Source: JBGTIS01 sp041745535 (GTDB lineage Bacteria; Bacteroidota; Bacteroidia; Cytophagales; Cyclobacteriaceae). Taken from it: a stretch of DNA of 5,095 bases. The notes below the pieces were generated by a model. It was not told the DNA's origin. It did not search any database and was given only the letters and a program-made list of their open reading frames with translations. The translations under genes were made by a program, and so were the position numbers. The stretch spans positions 1 to 5,095 of the forward strand of contig JBGTIS010000362.1 in assembly GCA_041745535.1 (NCBI GenBank). Reading direction: 5' to 3'. This document shows, piece after piece, positions 1 to 4,677 of this stretch (its first letter is position 1; every line of letters begins with the position of its first letter).

Positions 1-135
1 GCCTGGGAAGTACAGAAAGTAGAAGAAGTAACGCAAGACGATGCTCCTGAAGAAAAAACCTATGAGTTAACCATTTCTGATGGAACGCAGTCAGGCATCA
101 TTGCCTTTGATGAAGAAGGCAATATGGTAGAGTAA
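1..135 (+). CDS. Small secreted PepSY-like protein, 3' fragment (start lies before the window)
   Basis: Frame 1 is open from the first base to the TAA at 133-135 and gives 44 residues, beginning AWEVQKVEEV and ending FDEEGNMVE. It aligns without gaps to the last 44 residues of the intact gene at 442-762, with 31 identities by eye, so the two are tandem paralogs. The layout (KVEEV strand, then YELTISDG, then a final AFDEEGNMV strand) resembles the short secreted PepSY-like proteins of Bacteroidota, in which a strand-rich domain ends in a 'D-x-x-G-N' turn. A signal peptide is presumably encoded upstream but cannot be seen. The true function is unknown. A strong terminator follows at 175-214, so the gene is not cotranscribed with its paralog. 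The reading frame is secure; the domain assignment is moderate. Confidence 0.85.
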   Translation, partial: AWEVQKVEEVTQDDAPEEKTYELTISDGTQSGIIAFDEEGNMVE

Positions 136-174
136 CTAAAATGCATCTTACATATTTTGTTTTAAATTAGAATT

Positions 175-214
175 AAAAAGGCCTTTAATATTAAATTACT
201 AAAGGCCTTTTTTT
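175..214 (+). terminator. Intrinsic terminator of the first PepSY-like gene
   Basis: A perfect 13-bp inverted repeat (AAAAAGGCCTTTA at 175-187 and its complement at 200-212) encloses a 12-nt loop and runs into a T tract ending at 214. It lies 39 bp after the stop codon at 135. Because the left arm begins with an A run, it could also work for transcription from the right, but no minus-strand gene lies there. Confidence 0.88.
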
Positions 215-245
215 GATTACTATTTTTGAAACTCCAAAATCTGTT

Positions 246-289
246 TCCACAATGTGTAGAAACTGTCTACAAAATGGGTAATTATTGTT
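246..289. promoter_or_regulatory. Tandem 16-bp operator/enhancer pair upstream of the PepSY-like gene
   Basis: Two related sites start exactly 20 bp apart: TCCACAATGTGTAGAA at 246-261 and TCTACAAAATGGGTAA at 266-281. The first is the core of a 21-bp dyad centred on 253 (243-263), with outer arms GTTTC and GAAAC and inner arms ACA and TGT. The second keeps only part of the symmetry. TTATTGTT follows directly at 282-289. The same arrangement recurs at 847-890 before the lipoprotein gene, with about 29 of 44 positions identical in an ungapped alignment by eye. The paired sites end about 160 bp before the start codon, a distance more typical of an enhancer than of a repressor operator. The NtrC-type regulator at 2054-3418 is the obvious candidate ligand. 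A LytTR-type regulator, which also binds repeats about two helical turns apart, is an alternative. Confidence 0.6.
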
Positions 290-337
290 GTTTAATTCCG
301 CAGTATTTAATGGATGTAGTTAGGAAGTGTTTTTTTG

Positions 338-350
338 TAAAAATTTGATT
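338..350 (-). promoter_or_regulatory. Possible IHF-like bending site between enhancer and promoter
   Basis: TAAAAATTTGATT fits the reverse form of the E. coli IHF consensus (YAA, four free bases, TTGATW) at every defined position. It lies between the tandem operator pair (246-281) and the TTGGCAC element (380), where a DNA-bending protein often acts at sigma-54 promoters. Bacteroidota encode HU/IHF-family proteins, but their sequence preference may differ, and the AT-rich context raises the chance of a random match. The equivalent part of the lipoprotein promoter has TTGAT words at 933 and 953 but no full match. Confidence 0.25.
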
Positions 351-379
351 TTCAGTACATTGCACAGATTACCATACAA

Positions 380-397
380 TTGGCACTATTATTTGAA
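380..397 (+). promoter_or_regulatory. Candidate sigma-54-type promoter of the PepSY-like gene
   Basis: TTGGCAC at 380-386 matches the sigma-54 -24 element perfectly. The -12 side is imperfect: at the normal spacing the bases are TTTGA, and with one extra base they are TTGAA (consensus TTGCW). Transcription would start near 407, leaving a leader of about 35 nt. The element lies about 100 bp downstream of the tandem operator pair, as at the lipoprotein gene. An alternative reading is a housekeeping Bacteroidota promoter, since TATTATTTG at 387-395 is the TAnnTTTG -7 box with one extra base, although no -33 TTTG sits at the usual spacing. Confidence 0.4.
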
Positions 398-441
398 GTT
401 GTAATTCTAGAAAAGCATTAACCTAAAAAAATAAAAAGACC

Positions 442-762
442 ATGAAAAGATTATTGATTCTCGCAATTGCGCTCGGAGTAATTTCTTTCACTTCTATAAA
501 TGCTATCGCTTCCGTTATCGAAAACACAGCTGTAGTAACTACGGTTGCTGACGATGGAAGAACTGAGATTCAGTATGATGAACTTCCTGATGCTGTACGC
601 ACTTCTTTTGAAGGATCTGATTACGCGGCATGGGAAGTAGAAAAAGTAGAAAAAGTAACCGCTGACGAAGCACCAGAAGATATAACCTATGAAATTACTG
701 TTTCTGATGGAACCAACTCTCAGGCAGTTGCCTTTGATGAAGAAGGTAATATGGTACAGTAA
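442..762 (+). CDS. Small secreted PepSY-like protein
   Basis: The product has 106 residues. Residues 1-23 form a Sec signal peptide: MKR, a hydrophobic core (about 4-19), then AIA before the likely cut at A23/S24. This leaves an acidic mature protein of about 83 residues in the periplasm or outside the cell. The mature part (about 44-106) resembles the PepSY-like domain of small Bacteroidota exported proteins, with an 'LPDAVRTSFEG' helix, an 'AWEVEKVEKV' strand, a 'YEITVSDG' strand and a terminal 'AFDEEGNMVQ' turn and strand. Such proteins have no established enzymatic role; binding or inhibition has been suggested for the fold. It is a tandem paralog of the fragment at 1-135. The start is fixed by the signal peptide and the A-rich leader before the ATG; there is no Shine-Dalgarno, as is usual in this phylum. 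It has its own upstream control region (246-397) and terminator (803-838), so it is probably monocistronic. The coding call is firm; the fold call is moderate. Confidence 0.88.
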   Translation: MKRLLILAIALGVISFTSINAIASVIENTAVVTTVADDGRTEIQYDELPDAVRTSFEGSDYAAWEVEKVEKVTADEAPEDITYEITVSDGTNSQAVAFDEEGNMVQ

Positions 763-802
763 TGTAAAGAATTTGATTTTAAGTTTATTGGGATATTAAA
801 TC

Positions 803-838
803 AAAAAAGCTCCCGGTCATTTGATCGGGAATTTTTTT
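803..838 (+). terminator. Intrinsic terminator of the intact PepSY-like gene
   Basis: TCCCG (811-815) pairs with CGGGA (826-830), extended by a G-T and a T-A pair to leave a 6-nt loop. An A run (803-808) precedes the stem and seven T residues (832-838) follow it. It lies about 40 bp after the stop codon, the same distance as the terminator behind the upstream paralog. Confidence 0.85.
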
Positions 839-846
839 GTTTTATA

Positions 847-890
847 ATATCAAATAGTGTAAATTATCCACAAAGTGTGGAATTATTGTT
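847..890. promoter_or_regulatory. Tandem 16-bp operator/enhancer pair upstream of the lipoprotein gene
   Basis: TCCACAAAGTGTGGAA at 867-882 contains a perfect dyad (TCCACA, AAG, TGTGGA). A degenerate copy (847-862, ending GTGTAA) begins exactly 20 bp upstream. TTATTGTT follows the downstream copy at 883-890. The arrangement matches 246-289 base for base in spacing, but the strong and weak sites are swapped: here the downstream copy is the strong one, and before the PepSY-like gene the upstream copy is. The pair ends 171 bp before the lipoprotein start codon, a distance that suits an enhancer. Confidence 0.6.
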
Positions 891-986
891 CAATTTTATT
901 TTAGATAGTATTAAGTTATACCGAGTTTTTTGTTGATAAATTATAGTAATAATTGATTTAATTAAATTTTGCTTTATTTTCATTTT

Positions 987-1003
987 TTGGCATATATTTT
1001 CTA
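987..1003 (+). promoter_or_regulatory. Candidate sigma-54-type promoter of the lipoprotein gene (weak)
   Basis: TTGGCAT at 987-993 fits the -24 form TTGGCAY. The base positions expected for -12 read TTCTA instead of TTGCW, so this half is poor. The support is positional: the element starts 67 bp before the ATG and 105 bp after the tandem operator pair, against 62 and 99 bp at the PepSY-like gene. No good TAnnTTTG housekeeping box with a correctly spaced TTTG was found in 891-1053. The spacer otherwise holds no gene. Confidence 0.3.
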
Positions 1004-1053
1004 CTATTTATTAAGGATTTCAAATAAATAATACACTTAAAAACCAATACATC

Positions 1054-1932
1054 ATGAAAAATATCGTATTCGCGTTTATTCTCGGAACCATTTTGCTGGG
1101 TTGTAATACCAAAGAAATGGAAGAAAAAATTACCCAGCTACAGCAGGAAAATCAAAAGCTGTTAGCGGAAACTAATCAGAAAGACAAGACATTAACCACT
1201 TTTATGGAATCTTTCGCTGAGGTTGAAAAAAATCTAGGTGAGATCAGGGCCAGAGAAATGAACATTGAAATGAGCAAGGAGGAAAATCTCTCTTCTGAAG
1301 ACTTAAAAGAAAGAATTGCTGCCGATGTACAGGAAATTAATCGTTTGATTACTGAAAACAAAGAAACTATCAGCAAGTTGAATGTAAAGCTAAAAAATTC
1401 AACTAACGAGAATGTGCGCCTGAACAATACCATGCAGAAGTTGCAGAAAGAATTGGAAGAACAGGTAGCTCAAAGAGAAGAGCGAATTACCACATTAAAT
1501 ACTGAGCTTGAAAAAATGCATGGAACCGTTGAGGAACTTAATACTAATCTGGCATCTTTAAAAGAAAGTAATACTGAAAAAGAACAGTCTATTGAGCAAA
1601 AAATTCAGACCTTAAATACCGCTTACTATGTATCTGGTGAAGCGAAAGATTTGGAAAACAAAGAAATTATCGACAAAGAGGGCGGTTTTTTGGGATTAGG
1701 CAGAACCGAAAAATTAAAAGATAATTTTAGCCAGGATCAGTTTACCAAAATAGATATACGGGAAACTGTGCTTTTCCCAGTAGATGGCGACAAAATTGAA
1801 TTGGTTACCTCGCATCCAACCGATTCTTATAAAATTGAAAAAGATGAAACAGGTGAAAACTTAAACCTGGTAGTTTCAAATCCTGAAAAATTCTGGGAGT
1901 CATCTAAATACCTGGTAATGGTAGTGAAATAA
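1054..1932 (+). CDS. Coiled-coil lipoprotein (possibly the family annotated as Cbp1-like adhesin)
   Basis: The product has 292 residues. Residues 1-17 are a lipoprotein signal ending in the lipobox LLGC, so C17 would be lipidated. The residues after it (N-T-K-E-M-E-E) are charged and loosely resemble the lysine/acidic surface-export signals of Bacteroidota lipoproteins, so exposure at the cell surface is possible but not shown. Residues 20-188 are rich in Q, E, K, N and L with heptad spacing, a long coiled coil. Residues 189-292 form a separate conserved-looking C-terminal domain (YYVSGEAKDL, GGFLGLGRTEKL, FTKIDI, LVTSHPTDSYKIE, NPEKFWESSKYLVMVVK). From memory, this combination occurs in Bacteroidota proteins annotated as Cbp1-family collagen-binding adhesins; that name should be treated as a family label and not as a demonstrated activity. 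It is monocistronic, with its own control region (847-1003) and terminator (1950-1985). The signal peptide supports the chosen start. The coding and lipoprotein calls are firm; the role is uncertain. Confidence 0.88.
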   Translation: MKNIVFAFILGTILLGCNTKEMEEKITQLQQENQKLLAETNQKDKTLTTFMESFAEVEKNLGEIRAREMNIEMSKEENLSSEDLKERIAADVQEINRLITENKETISKLNVKLKNSTNENVRLNNTMQKLQKELEEQVAQREERITTLNTELEKMHGTVEELNTNLASLKESNTEKEQSIEQKIQTLNTAYYVSGEAKDLENKEIIDKEGGFLGLGRTEKLKDNFSQDQFTKIDIRETVLFPVDGDKIELVTSHPTDSYKIEKDETGENLNLVVSNPEKFWESSKYLVMVVK

Positions 1933-1949
1933 GAAAACTTATTATAATT

Positions 1950-1985
1950 AAGAAAGCAGGCAAAAATAGCCTGCTTTCTTTTTTT
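1950..1985 (+). terminator. Intrinsic terminator of the lipoprotein gene
   Basis: A perfect 12-bp stem (AAGAAAGCAGGC at 1950-1961 with its complement at 1969-1980) and a 7-nt A-rich loop are followed by a T run to 1985. It begins 17 bp after the lipoprotein stop and isolates that gene from the response regulator. Confidence 0.9.
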
Positions 1986-1992
1986 ATATTTG
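1985..1992 (+). promoter_or_regulatory. Candidate Bacteroidota -7 promoter box for the response regulator
   Basis: TATATTTG is an exact match to the TAnnTTTG -7 element of Bacteroidota housekeeping promoters. It begins on the last T of the preceding terminator. No TTTG -33 element is present at the expected distance, because that stretch is the terminator stem. A start near 2000 would give a leader of about 55 nt. Neither a TTGGCAY element nor a TCCACA-type dyad is visible before this gene, so autoregulation is not apparent. Confidence 0.4.
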
Positions 1993-2053
1993 CCACTAAA
2001 TCTGATTTATTTCGTTATACATCCAAATAACCGAAAACCAAACGAAAGTCCTT

Positions 2054-3418
2054 ATGTCAAAAATACTTATCGTAGATGATGATCCCGCGTTTTGCTCACT
2101 TTTAAAAACCTTTCTTCAAAAAAATAACTATCTAACCAAAGAAGTATATTCTGGAAAGGAATGTATTAGGGCTATTTACGATGAGAACTTTGACATTATT
2201 CTGATAGATTTTCGGCTGCCTGATTTGGATGGCATTGAACTACTAAAGCGTATCAAGCAGAAATTTTTTCATGTGCCGGTAATTATTATGACCAGCTACG
2301 CCAATATTAAAACAGCCGTAAAAGCCATGCAACTGGGTGCGTTTGAATATGTAACCAAACCCATCAATCCTGATGAAATTCTGATTTCCATAAAAAACGC
2401 TATGGAAAAGGCTAAAGAGGCGTCTGAGATAGACAATGCTCCGAAAAAAACCAGGAATGAGCTTTCTTTTACATTTGTTGAAGGACAAAGCTTAGGAGCC
2501 CAATCGGTGCAAAAGCACATCGATCTGGTAGGGCCTACTAACTTATCGGTGATTATTCAGGGTGAAAGTGGTACGGGGAAAGAATATGTTTCGCGGATGA
2601 TTCACAAAAAAAGCCTTAGAAAAAATAAACATTTTATAGCCCTGGATTGTGGCGCATTGTCAGACGAACTGGCCGGTAGCGAATTATTTGGGCACCTGAA
2701 AGGTTCATTTACGGGCGCTATTCAGGATAAAATGGGGGTTTTTCAGGCTGCTGATGGGGGTACGCTTTTTCTGGATGAAATCGGGAATCTTTCATATGAA
2801 ATTCAGGTGAAACTATTACGGGCTATTCAGGAAAGTGTAATCCGGCAAATAGGCAGTACCAAAGATATTCCCGTAGACGTCCGGATTATTGTGGCAACCA
2901 ACGATTATCTGGATATAGCAGCCCGAAGAGGTGACTTTAGAGAAGATTTGTATCACCGCCTGAATGAATTTCAAATTCGTGTTCCAGCATTGCGCGAAAG
3001 GAAAGAAGACATTCCCTTATTTGCTGAGTTTTTTCTGAAACTCTCTAACAGCGAACTTAATAAAAACGTTACCGCCTTTGATTCGGAAGTTTTAGAAAAA
3101 CTTACTTCCTATTACTGGCCCGGGAATATACGTGAACTCAAAAATGTGATTAGAAGAGCAGTTTTATTAACGCCCTCCATGTACGTTACCATCGAGTCAC
3201 TTCCACCTGAAATTGTATCGCCAATGGCCGAGAGTATTCTGAAAGATGAACCCAAATTAGCGAATCCTGATTTAAAAGTTGCTCAGGAAAAAACAGAACG
3301 GGCTTTAATTGAAGAAACCCTTAAAAAAGTGCGGTACAATAAATCAAAGGCAGCCCGCCTGCTGAATATCGACAGAAAAACACTATATAATAAACTGAGA
3401 CTCTACGATTTGGATTGA
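2054..3418 (+). CDS. NtrC-family sigma-54-dependent response regulator
   Basis: The product has 454 residues in the standard three-domain order. The receiver (about 3-117) has the acidic pair D8/D9, the phosphoacceptor D52 (in IDFRLPD), T80 and K102. The AAA+ sigma-54 activation domain (about 143-370) shows Walker A GESGTGKE (170-177), the sigma-54 contact loop as GSFTGA (217-222), Walker B LFLDEI (238-243), sensor ATN (281-283), arginine-finger region FREDLYHRL (295-303) and WPGNIREL (355-362). The C-terminal Fis-like helix-turn-helix (about 412-450) contains YNKSKAARLLNIDRKTLYNKL. The usual GAFTGA is GSFTGA here; the essential F and T remain, so it should still engage sigma-54. When phosphorylated by a sensor kinase, such proteins form rings that use ATP to open sigma-54 promoters from distant upstream sites. 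No kinase gene is adjacent: a terminator lies upstream and a convergent gene downstream. The tandem dyads before the two preceding genes are plausible targets. The start codon sits directly before the canonical receiver beginning (SKILIVDDD). Confidence 0.96.
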   Translation: MSKILIVDDDPAFCSLLKTFLQKNNYLTKEVYSGKECIRAIYDENFDIILIDFRLPDLDGIELLKRIKQKFFHVPVIIMTSYANIKTAVKAMQLGAFEYVTKPINPDEILISIKNAMEKAKEASEIDNAPKKTRNELSFTFVEGQSLGAQSVQKHIDLVGPTNLSVIIQGESGTGKEYVSRMIHKKSLRKNKHFIALDCGALSDELAGSELFGHLKGSFTGAIQDKMGVFQAADGGTLFLDEIGNLSYEIQVKLLRAIQESVIRQIGSTKDIPVDVRIIVATNDYLDIAARRGDFREDLYHRLNEFQIRVPALRERKEDIPLFAEFFLKLSNSELNKNVTAFDSEVLEKLTSYYWPGNIRELKNVIRRAVLLTPSMYVTIESLPPEIVSPMAESILKDEPKLANPDLKVAQEKTERALIEETLKKVRYNKSKAARLLNIDRKTLYNKLRLYDLD

Positions 3419-3423
3419 TACTT

Positions 3424-4002
3424 TTAGTCCTTTTTTGAGTCGTTTTGCCTGTTGTTTTTCAGAAAGTCGAAAAAACCACCTTTTTCCTGTCTTTCATCGC
3501 GGCGGTCTTCTTTTTCTTTTTGGCGAAGGCGCTGTCGTTTTGCTTTTTCCCGGTTGGTATATTTTATCAGAATGTACCTGATAGAGAAGGCCGTTGAAAA
3601 GTTAAACCAGTCTTCATGATTCACCTGATAAGCAGGTTTGAAATCAAGGGAAATTACAAGGGGCAGGATTAGTATTTTATGTTCTATACCCATTACCCCA
3701 TCAATGCCCCAGGTGCCTCCATAATCCTTTAAAGCACCGATGTGTCCACCAGCACCCAGATAAAAGTTAAGTCCCCGCCCAATAATTGGAAAATGTTGCT
3801 CAACCAGAAAATTGGCTTCCACTTCTCTGCCTCCCGCGGCCAAAATGGCTTCCAGGGTGGTGCGGTCGAGCAATCGTTGTTGAAAAGACATGCCAATTTT
3901 TTCACCCCGTTCAATCCGTAAACCTGCCGCTGTTCCATAGCGTTGCGCCACCGCATCGGTAATAGATAAGCCGAGCGCGATAATTATCATAAATTTATTC
4001 AT
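3424..4002 (-). CDS. Small outer-membrane beta-barrel-like protein with charged C-terminal tail
   Basis: The product has 192 residues. Residues 1-19 are a Sec signal peptide with a likely AVA/Q cut after A19. Residues about 20-148 alternate short strands rich in glycine, aromatic and aliphatic residues (YGTAAGLRI, IGMSFQQRL, ANFLVEQHFP, GLNFYLGAGGHIGA, WGIDGVMGIEHKI, LPLVISLDFKPAYQ, FNFSTAFSIRYILIKY), the look of a small outer-membrane barrel of about eight strands. The tail, residues 149-192, is dense in K, R, E and D, with a short GGFFDFLKN segment. That is unusual for a barrel, which normally ends in its last strand. I do not recognise a named family. The gene converges on the response regulator with only 5 bp between stop codons, and shares a 163-bp divergent spacer with the gene at 4166. 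The signal peptide fixes the start; a second Met at residue 5 is a less likely alternative. The coding call is firm and the barrel call moderate. Confidence 0.82.
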   Translation of the reverse strand: MNKFMIIIALGLSITDAVAQRYGTAAGLRIERGEKIGMSFQQRLLDRTTLEAILAAGGREVEANFLVEQHFPIIGRGLNFYLGAGGHIGALKDYGGTWGIDGVMGIEHKILILPLVISLDFKPAYQVNHEDWFNFSTAFSIRYILIKYTNREKAKRQRLRQKEKEDRRDERQEKGGFFDFLKNNRQNDSKKD

Positions 4003-4165
4003 ACACCTACATTCAACGAAATCGAGGAAGACTTATTCTTTTCTGGCAGATTATCTCCCTGAATTGTAATATTACTCTTAATTTTAAATATTATTGTTAC
4101 TTGAAAATGCCTGAAAGCATGGATGCGAATTTTACACAATTTTTTAATCGTTATTTCCAGATACT
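4003..4165. other. Divergent intergenic region
   Basis: This AT-rich spacer separates two divergently oriented genes and must contain both promoters. I could not find a convincing TAnnTTTG with a matching TTTG, nor a TTGGCAY element or TCCACA-type dyad, on either strand. A TATTATTGTTACTT stretch near 4088 recalls the TTATTGTT flank of the operator pairs further left, but the dyads themselves are missing. A short ATGC/GCAT inverted repeat around 4107-4120 is too small to interpret. Confidence 0.5.
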
Positions 4166-4669
4166 ATGAAAAATCTGCTTTGGACACTTACCATTATTAT
4201 AATATTGAGCGTACTGGTTTGGTACCTGTTGCCCGTATTTTTAGCGAAAAGCATAACTTCTGACAAAAGCTTAGGAATTATTCCCGAGGAAATTAAGGAA
4301 GAAGTGTCAGGTTTACCAGAAAAACTGGAGGCAGCTGACCTCACTGAGAAAGAAATGATCGATCTGGTAGATCAGGTTTCCAATCGCGAAATGTTAAACA
4401 TTTACGAAGAACTCAAAGCTACAGCGCTAACTGATGTTGATCAGGTAGCTCACATCATACTGAAAGATTTGCAGCTAACTGACGATAAGAAATTGTCCCT
4501 GGTAACCCTTTTGAAGCAAAATATCACATTGGAGGAAATAAAGGCAACCATGAAAGAACTCAGTAAAAATGAAGAGATGCTACAGTTTTATTTTCCCGTT
4601 ATAAAGGAAACCATAAAAAGAGTTTTAGAACAAAAAGGGAATGAAGCCGAGGTAATCAAAAGTGAGTAA
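4166..4669 (+). CDS. Membrane-anchored helical protein of unknown function
   Basis: The product has 167 residues. Residues about 5-27 are one hydrophobic segment (LWTLTIIIILSVLVWYLLPVFLA) with no lipobox or clear signal-peptidase site, so it is probably an N-terminal membrane anchor with the rest outside the cytoplasm. The remainder is mostly helix-forming and acidic: ITSDKSLGIIPEEIKEEV, LTEKEMIDLVDQVSNREMLNIYEELKA, LTDVDQVAHIILKDLQLTDDKKLSLVTLLKQNITLEEIKATMKEL, then a final amphipathic helix ending in KSE. I recognise no family and no catalytic motif. A MOSC-domain gene starts 8 bp after its stop, so the two are probably cotranscribed; whether they share a role is unknown. The ATG follows directly on an AT-rich leader and the membrane segment begins at once, which supports this start. 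Confidence 0.8.
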   Translation: MKNLLWTLTIIIILSVLVWYLLPVFLAKSITSDKSLGIIPEEIKEEVSGLPEKLEAADLTEKEMIDLVDQVSNREMLNIYEELKATALTDVDQVAHIILKDLQLTDDKKLSLVTLLKQNITLEEIKATMKELSKNEEMLQFYFPVIKETIKRVLEQKGNEAEVIKSE

Positions 4670-4677
4670 ATAAGCAG

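Noticed and set aside
310..348. Short ATG open frame in the spacer before the PepSY-like gene
   Set aside because: It has about a dozen codons and then TGA, no leader-peptide features and no codon bias; the region reads as regulatory DNA.
1176..1433. Minus-strand open frame of 85 codons inside the lipoprotein gene
   Set aside because: It lies antisense to a clear coiled-coil lipoprotein, and its F/S/L-rich composition is what the complement of an E/K-rich gene gives.
2243..2520. Two minus-strand open frames inside the response regulator
   Set aside because: Both are antisense to the conserved receiver and linker; no family resemblance or control signals.
3399..3441. GACTC...GAGTC inverted repeat as a shared terminator for the convergent genes
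   Set aside because: Only 5 bp of stem with a loop of more than 30 nt; too weak to be an intrinsic terminator.
3729..3956. Second minus-strand frame of 75 codons within the barrel-like gene
   Set aside because: It is out of frame with the signal-peptide-bearing gene covering the same DNA, and shows no export signal or domain.
4040..4062. CTGGCAG-containing stretch as another sigma-54 promoter for the gene at 4166
   Set aside because: The -24 match is imperfect, the -12 position has no TTGC, and no TCCACA-type dyad lies upstream.
4144..4344. Minus-strand open frame overlapping the start of the membrane-anchored protein
   Set aside because: It overlaps a better-supported plus-strand gene and has no recognisable features.
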